Of a stretch of 7,656 nt of DNA, positions 1-5,912 are shown piece by piece. Position 1 is the stretch's first letter. Each line of letters starts with the position of its first letter. Source of the DNA: Phycisphaerales bacterium (GTDB taxonomy: Bacteria > Planctomycetota > Phycisphaerae > Sedimentisphaerales > Anaerohalosphaeraceae); contig DRGS01000127.1 of the NCBI GenBank assembly GCA_011053245.1, forward strand, positions 1 to 7,656, given 5' to 3'. The notes beneath the pieces are model-generated. The model made no database searches. It was not told the origin of the DNA and worked only from the letters and a program-made list of their open reading frames with translations. The position numbers and the translations under genes were made by a program.

Positions 1-1
1 G

Positions 2-1057
2 AGGGAAGTTGTTATGCAGACAAGGGTCGTGGCTGCTGATTTATATGGCGGGGAGACAGAGACGGAAACAGAGGCGAAGCTGGAAGCCCCTGCAAAAAGT
101 ATATACAGTCAAGGCGAAATCACTATGGAGCAAGAAATCCCCATCCCCGCCCCGGCCACTCCTGAAGCCAAGCAATGGGACGGCTGGGGGACTGGGTTAA
201 AGCCTGCCTTAGAACCAATAACCCTTGCCCGCAAGCCTATCTCCGAATCTAATATAGCTGCTAATGTTCTAAAGTGGGGTACTGGTGGGATTAATGTGGA
301 TGGGTGTCGGATTCCAACTTGCGACAAACTGAACGGGGGCATGACAGGCGGTAGCGTTTCTGTATCAGACGGATGGGATAGACCGTGGCGACACAGTCCA
401 GAGGCGGTAGAAAAAAAGGTCGAGTGTGCAAAAGAGCAAGTCAAAAAAAGCGAATCGCTGGGCCGCTTCCCTGCCAATCTCATACACGATGGCTCAGATG
501 AAGTGGTGGGGATGTTCCCAGAGAGTAAAAGTGGCGGGATAAAAAAAGGAACAAAACAAGGCTTTTGTGATTCTGCGGTTTATGGTACTTCCGATGGTCA
601 TTACTCACAGAGGTCAGGAAGTGAAGGCTCCGCCGCCCGATTCTTCTATTGTGCAAAGGCTTCAAAGAGCGAGCGGAACATGGGGTGTGAGTCGGGTTAC
701 AGGCTTACATCGCACGGGTCAACGCCGCGAGATTGCGAAGATGCGGACTGGAAATCTGTAAATCGTAACCATCACCCGACAGTCAAGCCGCTTGACTTAA
801 TGCAATATCTCTGCCGTCTTATAACCCCACCGGACGGCATAGTATTAGATCCGTTTATGGGGTCGGGGACTACAGGGGTGGCAGCATATAAAACAAATAT
901 GCGGTTTATTGGCATCGAGCTTGATCCGGATTATTTTGCGATTGCTCAAAAACGGATAGAGGTAGCAAAAAGTGAGTTTGCCTTGCTTGATAATACAAAT
1001 ACCCCGGCGGTTGATCGTCCTTGTTTTATCGCCGGTTTGGAGCCGGCGAAAAGGTAA
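2..1057 (+). CDS. Site-specific DNA methyltransferase, beta-class (N4-cytosine/N6-adenine type), C-terminal part
   Basis: Transfers a methyl group from S-adenosylmethionine to an exocyclic amino group in DNA. The frame is open to the left edge and begins REVV, which commonly occurs in the middle of this phage methylase family, so the ATG at 14 is probably internal and the gene starts outside the window. Counting from that ATG, visible marks are WDGWGTGLKPALEP (55-68), the GGINVDGCRIP block (91-101), GRFPANLIHDG (150-160), HPTVKP (254-259) and AdoMet-binding motif I, LDPFMGSGTT (278-287). Motif I at the C-terminal end fits the beta-class order, in which catalytic motif IV (D/N/S-PP-Y/F) comes first; that motif must lie left of the window. 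An acidic ETETETEA stretch near residues 14-21 looks like a variable loop. The next gene starts 4 nt after the stop. No restriction enzyme is adjacent, so this looks like a solitary phage methylase. The target base and site cannot be read from the sequence. Confidence 0.9.
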   Translation, partial: REVVMQTRVVAADLYGGETETETEAKLEAPAKSIYSQGEITMEQEIPIPAPATPEAKQWDGWGTGLKPALEPITLARKPISESNIAANVLKWGTGGINVDGCRIPTCDKLNGGMTGGSVSVSDGWDRPWRHSPEAVEKKVECAKEQVKKSESLGRFPANLIHDGSDEVVGMFPESKSGGIKKGTKQGFCDSAVYGTSDGHYSQRSGSEGSAARFFYCAKASKSERNMGCESGYRLTSHGSTPRDCEDADWKSVNRNHHPTVKPLDLMQYLCRLITPPDGIVLDPFMGSGTTGVAAYKTNMRFIGIELDPDYFAIAQKRIEVAKSEFALLDNTNTPAVDRPCFIAGLEPAKR

Positions 1058-1061
1058 TAAC

Positions 1062-2240
1062 ATGCCAACTAAAATAGAATGGACAGAGGTAACCTGGAAT
1101 CCGATAGTCGGCTGTTCTAAGGTTAGCTCCGGCTGTGATAACTGTTATGCCGAGCGTATGGCGTATCGTCTGGCCCACATGGGGCTGGAGGGATACGCTT
1201 ACGTCACGCACGAAAAAGGCGGATGGAATGGAAAAATATATCGCAAGTTTAGTGGTGATGTGATCAATAAACCGTTACATTGGAGAAAGCCGCGGATGAT
1301 ATTTGTCTCCAGCATGGGTGATTTATTTCACGAGAATGTACCGTTTGAGTGGGTGCTGAAAATTATAGGCATAGCGATTGTGACACCTTGGCATACCTAC
1401 CAGATATTAACCAAGAGACCGGAACGGATGTTAGAGTTTTTTGATTACTGGCCCAAAGGTTGGTTTTTGCGTGAAGCTATGAAATTCACATCTTTTTCGG
1501 GAGAGTTTTTTGCGTTAGATTCGATTAAACATTTAGTAACCGATAAACAAGTATCAAAGGCAAATGATTATTGGATACATAATTATGACCAAAGTCGTCG
1601 CGGTAAACTTGATGGACCGGTGCCGTTTCCAACTCCAAATCTTTGGCTTGGCGTTACCGCCGAGAACCAGGAACAAGCCGATTTCCGGATACCGAAACTG
1701 CTGGAGATACCGGCGGCGGTTAGATTTGTCAGTATTGAGCCGATGCTGGCTGAGATCGACTTTGATCAGATATATCCCGGTGAAATGTTTTGTCCCGCAT
1801 GTAGAGGTTTTTTCGATGAACCAAAAGAGTGGACCAGCCCATGTTGTGGTAGTCTGGCGGAGGCTGTGGTGCATGGGTGTAGTGAGCGATGCGACGAGTG
1901 CAAAGAGGTGTTTAATGTTGATGAGCAAATACCAACTTGCCCACACTGTGATAATTCAGGCGATGGCCATTATATCCAGCCGGATTATGTGAATTGTTTT
2001 TCTGTTGATAGAGAAGGTGCGGTTTTAGAAAAACTCGACTGGGTGATCGTCGGACCTGAGACCGGTCCTGGCGCCAGACCTATGAAACTTGAATGGGCCG
2101 AAAAAATCGTTAGTGATTGCAAGGACGCAGACGTGCCGTGCTTTGTTAAAAAACTGCCGATAGATGGCAAGGTTACAGGTGTTATGCAAAAATGGCCAGA
2201 GCATTTAAGAGTTAGGCAATATCCGAGAGGTGGTAAATAA
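1062..2240 (+). CDS. Phage Gp37/Gp68 family (DUF5131) protein, three-Cys motif
   Basis: A 392-residue protein of the Gp37/Gp68 family, often found in phages and beside modification genes; the biochemical role is not settled. Family signatures seen are IEWTEVTWNPIVGC (5-18) running into C18-x6-C25-x2-C28-Y, FVSSMGDLFHENVP (81-94), QILTKRPERM (114-123), LWLGVTAENQ (194-203), RFVSIEPML (221-229) and DWVIVGPETGPGARP (326-340). The three-Cys cluster resembles a radical-SAM-like iron-sulfur site, but cofactor binding is inference. Between IEPML and DWVIVG there is a Cys-rich insert with pairs at 244/247, 261/262, 277/280 (plus 273) and 293/296, suggesting one or two zinc ribbons. The ATG at 1062 is chosen over an upstream GTG because the homologous region starts there and AAGGT lies about 7 nt upstream. 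The gene lies 4 nt after the methyltransferase and overlaps the next gene by 1 nt, so it is probably part of a modification operon. Confidence 0.92.
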   Translation: MPTKIEWTEVTWNPIVGCSKVSSGCDNCYAERMAYRLAHMGLEGYAYVTHEKGGWNGKIYRKFSGDVINKPLHWRKPRMIFVSSMGDLFHENVPFEWVLKIIGIAIVTPWHTYQILTKRPERMLEFFDYWPKGWFLREAMKFTSFSGEFFALDSIKHLVTDKQVSKANDYWIHNYDQSRRGKLDGPVPFPTPNLWLGVTAENQEQADFRIPKLLEIPAAVRFVSIEPMLAEIDFDQIYPGEMFCPACRGFFDEPKEWTSPCCGSLAEAVVHGCSERCDECKEVFNVDEQIPTCPHCDNSGDGHYIQPDYVNCFSVDREGAVLEKLDWVIVGPETGPGARPMKLEWAEKIVSDCKDADVPCFVKKLPIDGKVTGVMQKWPEHLRVRQYPRGGK

Positions 2241-2647
2241 TGGCTGAATCAGACAAAACGATGTTGCAAAAAATTATAGTCCGGAGCGAGCATCGTGATA
2301 TTCTGGAAGTTGCCGGCGAGTGTGATCTGGCCTTTGTGGTAGATGGGTATCACAACCCATTTGTCGGTCGTGAGAACCGGGAATTATGCGACAAGCTCAA
2401 ATCACATAAGATACGTTCGGCAGGCGATGATCCGCTGGGATGTGCTTTGCAATATCCGGCGAAAAATCAAGACGCTCTAATCATGGTGATCGATCCTTCC
2501 TGCGATCCGCCTGAGTCCATTTGGTTTTATAAGTTCGGCTGCCACGATGGGTTTAGCCACTCGGTTACTTTATGGAACTCAATAGACATGGAGAAACGAT
2601 TGGCAAAAAGAAAAAAAGAATTGGCGGATCAAAAGGCGGTAATATAA
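2240..2647 (+). CDS. Hypothetical protein, 135 residues
   Basis: I do not recognise this protein. It starts inside the stop codon of the DUF5131 gene (TAATG), with a strong GAGGTG Shine-Dalgarno site at 2227-2232, and ends with another TAATG overlap onto the lysozyme gene, so it is almost surely translated. It looks soluble: no signal peptide or membrane segment. Features are a hydrophobic segment around residues 28-34 (CDLAFVV), a central stretch ALIMVIDPSCDPPESIWFY (79-97), C101-H102 and a C-terminal basic/acidic helix (117-132, many Lys and Arg). Six Cys (28, 50, 68, 88, 101 and no clear CxxC pairing beyond these) do not form an obvious metal site. Its position between DUF5131 and the lysozyme does not reveal a function. 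Confidence 0.82.
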   Translation: MAESDKTMLQKIIVRSEHRDILEVAGECDLAFVVDGYHNPFVGRENRELCDKLKSHKIRSAGDDPLGCALQYPAKNQDALIMVIDPSCDPPESIWFYKFGCHDGFSHSVTLWNSIDMEKRLAKRKKELADQKAVI

Positions 2648-3183
2648 TGAAACTGACTCTTTCACAAAACATAGTCTTGGCTTTATTGGTTTTTATATTT
2701 TTCCTACACTCAAGGGAAAGCCATAAAATATATGATATTATACAGGAGACTAATATGGAATCAGAACCGAAAAACGAAACAGAACAGGTACATGACTTAA
2801 ATAACATATATGCCGCGATAGCCAAAGTAGAAAGCAATGGATTATTCCGGCGTGGTAAAACTGGCGAGATAGGCATTTATCAGATTACAGAGGCCTACTG
2901 GAAAGATTCAGGTGTGGCAGGCGAATTTGAAATGTGTTGGAACGATATATATAGTAGGGTGATTATGCTCAATTATTGGCGACGATATTGCCCTATGGTT
3001 TCACCCCTCACAAATTTTGAAGCCCTTGCCAGAGTTCACAACGGAGGCCCGGACGGCTGGCGGGATGACCCTGAGTGGTTTGTTCGCAACCGAGGCTACA
3101 CATTAGAAAAGGCTGAGGCGAAAATCAGAAACACTCAGGAATACTGGGGAAAAGTCAAAGCAGCGATGGAAGGTAGCAAGTAA
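2647..3183 (+). CDS. Membrane-anchored i-type-lysozyme (destabilase)-like muramidase, probable endolysin
   Basis: A 178-residue protein likely to cleave peptidoglycan. Residues 6-22 form a hydrophobic N-terminal helix (signal or signal-anchor), followed by a polar linker (about 23-50) and a lysozyme-like domain. The motifs match my memory of invertebrate-type lysozymes such as that of Tapes japonica: KVESNG (60-65), with E62 at the place of the catalytic Glu; GIYQITEAYWKDSG (76-89), against GYFQIKEAYWIDCG; ALARVHNGGPDGW (126-138), against the AREHNGGPRGC block; and a final EYWGKV (165-170). The cysteines that build disulfides in animal i-type enzymes are absent; only C97 and C115 remain. The second catalytic acid (Asp30 in Tapes) has no clear counterpart; E74 is a candidate. 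The start at 2647 overlaps the previous stop (TAATG), with AAGGCGG upstream; an in-frame ATG at 2572 lies inside the upstream gene and is less likely. Phage lysis is the probable role; a tail-associated muramidase is the alternative. Confidence 0.85.
   Translation: MKLTLSQNIVLALLVFIFFLHSRESHKIYDIIQETNMESEPKNETEQVHDLNNIYAAIAKVESNGLFRRGKTGEIGIYQITEAYWKDSGVAGEFEMCWNDIYSRVIMLNYWRRYCPMVSPLTNFEALARVHNGGPDGWRDDPEWFVRNRGYTLEKAEAKIRNTQEYWGKVKAAMEGSK
2744..2757 (+). promoter_or_regulatory. Internal ribosome binding site and second start in the lysozyme gene
   Basis: AGGAG at 2744-2748 is followed after 6 nt by an in-frame ATG at 2755-2757 (codon 37). This SD is better than that of the annotated start. 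Starting here would give a 142-residue protein without the membrane helix but with the whole lysozyme domain. That the site is used is inference. Confidence 0.55.
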
Positions 3184-3683
3184 TGAAAAAATCCGTATTG
3201 TGGATAAAAAATGTCAAATATGTTGTTAATGAATCTATCAGGAACCTGGTTGTCTCATTGATAGAAGATCGGCACGAACTCAAGGTGAAAAATGAGAGGC
3301 TAAAAGAAACTTTAGCTAAAAAACATGCCCTATCTGGAATTGTCGAACCCAAGGAAGAAAGACTGGAAGGCGGGATAATGAAAATAGAATTGGAAATATC
3401 GGAAAAAAACGAAGGAACTAATTCTCCGTGGTGGATGATCGTTAACCCATGGCGAAGTTTAGGGTTCAACGAAACCGCGATCCAGAATATTGCATCTATG
3501 ATTACCGGGCCGTTTTTTAGTCGAGCAGAGGCACAACAGGAATTAGACAAAAGGCGATCCGAATATGGTAAACATGCAGTGGTGTTTTGTAGCAGCGGAT
3601 ATAACGCAAGTCAATATCGTGAAGCGATAAGGAAAGCAATGATTAAGAAAAAAAATAACCGGGCCGTGAGACCCCAGGAGTAA
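3183..3683 (+). CDS. Hypothetical two-part phage protein (coiled-coil N-terminus, PWW/GPFFSR domain)
   Basis: A 166-residue protein without a recognised name. It starts in a TAATG overlap with the lysozyme stop, with GGAAGGT at 3168-3174. Residues 1-65 are charged and helical, probably coiled-coil (about 27-47, rich in Lys, Glu and Leu). Residues 66-166 form a distinct domain with SPWWMIVNPW (81-90), ITGPFFSRAEAQQELDKRR (107-125) and HAVVFCSSGYNASQYREA (131-148). I associate this pattern with a small stand-alone phage protein of unknown function. An in-frame ATG at codon 66 (3378) has its own GGAAGG site, so either a fusion of two small genes or a dual-start gene is plausible. The last 15 residues are basic. 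No membrane segment or catalytic motif is visible. Confidence 0.8.
   Translation: MKKSVLWIKNVKYVVNESIRNLVVSLIEDRHELKVKNERLKETLAKKHALSGIVEPKEERLEGGIMKIELEISEKNEGTNSPWWMIVNPWRSLGFNETAIQNIASMITGPFFSRAEAQQELDKRRSEYGKHAVVFCSSGYNASQYREAIRKAMIKKKNNRAVRPQE
3365..3380 (+). promoter_or_regulatory. Internal ribosome binding site and second start, codon 66
   Basis: GGAAGG at 3365-3370 lies 7 nt before an in-frame ATG at 3378-3380. Translation from here would make only the 101-residue PWW/GPFFSR domain. The site sits exactly at the border between the charged N-terminal part and the folded-looking C-terminal domain. Confidence 0.45.
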
Positions 3684-3689
3684 TAGGAC

Positions 3690-4094
3690 ATGAAATGTTC
3701 AGAAGAATTTAACAAGGTTTTGACTTATACTGGAACGTATATTTCGGCTACTTGTGAGTTTTGTGGCCGGGTGCATTTTTTTTCTGGTGATATGTCGGGT
3801 TGGGACGAATATGTAGACGGGCGTGGACAGTTGGAGGTATTGCAGAAAAAGGCCGAAGCTGAGCTTGGTAAATATATCGATTGGGGTAACGTCAGTGTTG
3901 CGTTCGGTCATATCTACGGAAAACAATATGTTGTGGGGTGTCCATGCAATAAACTGTATAAGTATGAAGAATTTATCTGGGACCATAGAGAAATGATTAT
4001 GGAATACTACAAACTTCGATACGCAACGATGCAAAAAGATGCGCAATTGCTGGGTGAGCAAATTAAGGAAGCTACGGAATCTGTGGATACATAA
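3690..4094 (+). CDS. Hypothetical protein with CxxC...CxC metal-site candidate
   Basis: A 134-residue soluble protein that I cannot name. C22-x2-C25 (CEFCGRVHFF) and C84-x-C86 (VVGCPCNKLY) are about 60 residues apart and could together hold a zinc ion; this is inference from spacing. Between them lie KYIDWGNVSVAFGHIYGKQY (61-80) and an acidic region with a helix (47-60). After the second Cys pair come YEEFIWDHREMIMEYY (92-107) and a helical tail. The start at 3690 has AGGAG at 3676-3680, 9 nt upstream, and follows the previous stop by 6 nt. The next gene, a methyltransferase, starts inside its stop codon, so the two are probably translated together. It could be a small DNA- or RNA-binding protein, but nothing proves this. 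Confidence 0.82.
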   Translation: MKCSEEFNKVLTYTGTYISATCEFCGRVHFFSGDMSGWDEYVDGRGQLEVLQKKAEAELGKYIDWGNVSVAFGHIYGKQYVVGCPCNKLYKYEEFIWDHREMIMEYYKLRYATMQKDAQLLGEQIKEATESVDT

Positions 4095-4969
4095 TGAGTG
4101 AGACCCAAATAATTCAGGGCGATTGTTTAGAGGTGATGGATTCGTTGCCTATAGGCAGTGTTAATCTGGTGTTCGGATCCCCGTCTTATGAGGATGCCAG
4201 GACATATGGTATGGATTTTGCGCTGACAGGACAGGATTGGGTCGATTGGATGGTTGAGGTATTCAAGGCTTCTTTGCGGGTATGTAGTGGGTTGGTCGCG
4301 TTTGTTGTCGAGGGTCGAACGAGAGCTTTCCGTTATTCGGCGACTCCGTTATTATTGGCCGCCGATCTGCATCGGGCAGGTATCCACTTACGGAACCCGC
4401 CTGTATTTCACCGGAACGGAATACCCGGTAGCGGTAGATCTGACTGGCTACGAAACGATTATGAGTTTATTATCTGCGGGACAAACGGAGGTGAGCTGCC
4501 ATGGTCGGACAATACAGCGATGGGGCATACGCCTAAATGTGCGGTTGGTGGTGAGATGAGCTACAGAAACCAGGATGGTCGGCGGAAAAACCAGAGGCAC
4601 AGAAAGAACAAAACGCCATCGCAAAAACAAAGAGCAAACGGGGTAAGCGGGAATCCGGGATATGAGCCGCCCAAGATTGCTAATCCTGGTAATGTGATTA
4701 CATTAAAAGTTGGTGGCGGACATATGGGATCGAAACTTAACAGTGAAAACGAGGCCCCGTTCCCTGAGAAACTAGCAGAGTTTTTTATCCGATCGTTTTG
4801 CCCGGAGGGCGGTACAGTGCTTGATCCTTTTTCCGGGTCCGGGACAACGGCGGCTGTGGCTAATAGATTCGGGCGAAACGCTGTTGCGATTGATATTCGA
4901 CAGAGCCAGTGTGAGTTGACACAAAAACGGGTCGATTCGGTTAAGGAAGAATCGGCGTTATTAGATTAG
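4094..4969 (+). CDS. Phage DNA methyltransferase, beta-class, with SPSY in place of SPPY
   Basis: A 291-residue AdoMet-dependent amino-methyltransferase, complete and of normal length for small phage methylases. IIQGDCLEVMDSLP (6-19) opens the fold. The catalytic motif IV region reads VFGSPSYEDARTYG (26-39): the usual (D/N/S)PP(Y/F) is SPSY, because codon 31 is TCT where Pro would be CCT. The target-recognition region (about 75-205) contains VVEGRTR (71-77), HRNGIPGSGRSDWLRNDYEF (106-125), LPWSDNTAMGH (135-145) and a Lys/Arg/Gln-rich loop (162-181). The C-terminus has NPGNVI (197-202), VGGGHMGS (206-213), NEAPFPEKLAEFFIRSFCP (219-237) and motif I, LDPFSGSGTT (243-252). The order IV then I gives the beta class. 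The start overlaps the preceding stop (TAATG) and has only a weak GGA, so it probably relies on translational coupling. It ends KEESALLD, similar to KSEFALLD in the first methyltransferase of the window. Whether it is active with Ser31 is unknown. Confidence 0.92.
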   Translation: MSETQIIQGDCLEVMDSLPIGSVNLVFGSPSYEDARTYGMDFALTGQDWVDWMVEVFKASLRVCSGLVAFVVEGRTRAFRYSATPLLLAADLHRAGIHLRNPPVFHRNGIPGSGRSDWLRNDYEFIICGTNGGELPWSDNTAMGHTPKCAVGGEMSYRNQDGRRKNQRHRKNKTPSQKQRANGVSGNPGYEPPKIANPGNVITLKVGGGHMGSKLNSENEAPFPEKLAEFFIRSFCPEGGTVLDPFSGSGTTAAVANRFGRNAVAIDIRQSQCELTQKRVDSVKEESALLD

Positions 4970-4993
4970 TGATGGAAGTTTTATTTTATTATT

Positions 4994-5013
4994 GGGCCAT
5001 AGGCCCGGAAGGA
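4994..5013 (+). promoter_or_regulatory. Hairpin abutting the Shine-Dalgarno site of the lipoprotein/holin-like gene
   Basis: GGGCC (4994-4998), loop ATA and GGCCC (5002-5006) form a perfect 5-bp GC-only stem. The SD GGAAGGA (5007-5013) follows directly, 6 nt before the ATG at 5020. A T-rich run (4979-4993) precedes the stem rather than following it, so it is not an intrinsic terminator. It may limit ribosome access or mark an RNA-processing site. Confidence 0.45.
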
Positions 5014-5019
5014 CGGTGC

Positions 5020-5496
5020 ATGATGAAAAAAGCGGAGTGGATATTGGTGGTTGTGGCAATTCTGGTAGCGGTCACAGTTTTGGTGATGTCCATAACGGGC
5101 TGTACTATGACGAGCGATGACGAAACCGGCGAAAGGCAGTACGGAGTAAAACCGGTTGTCGGCGAGACAATAGAGACGGGTGGTAAATTGCTTGAAACGC
5201 TTGGCCCGCCAGTTGTGACTGGGATAACAGCAGTCAATGCAGTGGCGGGCGGAGTAGCTGGTGTTGTACTCACTGCTGTTTTATCGTTGCTGAGTTGCTA
5301 TCGCAAATGGAAAGTTCCGTTGGTAGAGAAATCGGGGATGCTTGTGAAGGTGACGGCCGGTCTGCGGGCGGCAGGTGATGTGATTGAGAACGTCGTTAAA
5401 CCCAGTAAGGAATTGTGGGATAAGGCAAAGCCTGTGTTGAAAACGGCAGCGGCCAACGGAGCTGTCAATGCAGACAAGTTGAAAAAGGTAATGTAG
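5020..5496 (+). CDS. Small membrane protein or lipoprotein, holin/spanin-like candidate
   Basis: A 158-residue protein with a long N-terminal hydrophobic helix (about 8-25) ending in SITGC, an acceptable lipobox with C28 as the possible lipidated residue. A polar stretch (29-60) follows, then a second Gly/Ala/Val-rich hydrophobic segment (about 64-93) and an amphipathic Lys-rich C-terminus (95-158). It could be a lipoprotein, or a two-helix inner-membrane protein such as a holin. The gene lies near a lysozyme gene but is not adjacent, so a lysis role is only suggested. The ATG at 5020 is preferred because of GGAAGGA 6 nt upstream. The frame is open further up, with a GTG at 4969 that overlaps the methyltransferase stop (TAGTG) and an ATG at 4972; starting there would add 16-17 residues, but no SD is near. 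An adjacent second ATG lies at 5023. Confidence 0.75.
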   Translation: MMKKAEWILVVVAILVAVTVLVMSITGCTMTSDDETGERQYGVKPVVGETIETGGKLLETLGPPVVTGITAVNAVAGGVAGVVLTAVLSLLSCYRKWKVPLVEKSGMLVKVTAGLRAAGDVIENVVKPSKELWDKAKPVLKTAAANGAVNADKLKKVM

Positions 5497-5650
5497 AGAA
5501 ATAGTCGTTGGCCAAGGCCGATCCGAGATAAACTGGGCGAGGCCCCTTAAAAAATCGTCGGGCGGTAAAACACTTGCCGCGGGTTCGTGCAAGTTCAAAA
5601 TGGAGCTTGGTAGCAGCTTGCTGCCCGAGTGGTTCTACGAAAAAATATAA
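5492..5650 (+). other. Open protein-like frame without a standard start codon (inside the 5497-5653 gap)
   Basis: The stretch between the lipoprotein-like gene and the membrane miniprotein has no conventional gene of useful length. One frame is open from just after a TAA at 5489-5491 to a TAA at 5648-5650, about 52 codons, and translates to natural-looking protein, including GRSEINWARPLKKSSGGK and a tail MELGSSLLPEWFYEKI. No ATG, GTG or TTG occurs before the ATG at 5600, which would give only 16 residues and has no SD. Possible explanations are an ATA start near 5501, a frameshift from the upstream gene, a sequence error, or chance. No terminator or clear promoter was seen; GGGC-GAG-GCCC at 5535-5545 can form a small stem without a T-run. 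Confidence 0.4.
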
Positions 5651-5653
5651 GGC

Positions 5654-5839
5654 GTGTTGCTCAATAATTACAAGCTGCGATGGTGTTTCCTGCTATGGCT
5701 GGTGTCGAACTCGGCTTGTTTGTATTTGCATTTGAGGGTTGGTTATTATGGTATGAGTTGCAGGGACTTGGTGTTTTTAGTCCTGGCGATCCACGGCTGG
5801 CGACACTGGGGCAACCCAATAAAACTAAAAGGAAAGTGA
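5654..5839 (+). CDS. Two-helix membrane miniprotein
   Basis: A protein of about 60 residues with two hydrophobic segments: CFLLWLVSNSACLYLHL (11-27) and about 38-48 (DLVFLVLAIHG). They are joined by a short RVGYYGMSCR turn and followed by GWRHW and a basic tail. The Tyr/Gly/Trp-rich turn and GWRHW ending recall a piece of PnuC-like transporters and small phage membrane proteins, but no function can be assigned. The frame begins GTG TTG. AAGG at 5649-5652 is too close to the GTG at 5654 and better spaced for the TTG at 5657, so the true start may be the TTG, giving 60 residues. The gene follows the start-less open frame by 3 nt and precedes the large linker-containing gene by 45 nt. Confidence 0.72.
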   Translation: MLLNNYKLRWCFLLWLVSNSACLYLHLRVGYYGMSCRDLVFLVLAIHGWRHWGNPIKLKGK

Positions 5840-5867
5840 ATTAATGGTGGGTATAGCCCGTTTACCA

Positions 5868-5912
5868 ATATATAAGGATATGACATGGCTGAGATTGCAC
5901 TATATATAAGGA
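5868..5912 (+). repeat. 11-bp direct repeat ATATATAAGGA flanking a start codon
   Basis: ATATATAAGGA occurs at 5868-5878 and again at 5902-5912. The first copy supplies the AAGGA Shine-Dalgarno site of the gene starting at 5885; the second lies inside that gene (codons 6-10). The 34-bp period is close to three helical turns, which would suit a protein binding both copies, but it may be coincidence in an AT-rich stretch. Confidence 0.5.

Noticed and set aside
9..200. 63-codon plus-strand ORF at the left edge
   Set aside because: Lies in another frame over the methyltransferase coding region; its Arg/Ser/Pro-rich translation has no recognisable motif.
1554..1946. 130-codon minus-strand ORF
   Set aside because: Antisense shadow of the DUF5131 gene, whose family motifs are clear on the plus strand.
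4916..4944. TTGACA as a -35 promoter box near the end of the second methyltransferase
   Set aside because: No -10-like TATAAT at 16-18 bp spacing (GGTTAA is there) and the site is inside a coding region.
5844..5909. 21-codon ORF between the membrane miniprotein and the 433-residue gene
   Set aside because: AAGGA is 10 nt upstream, but the ORF overlaps the well-supported start at 5885 and its peptide shows nothing recognisable.
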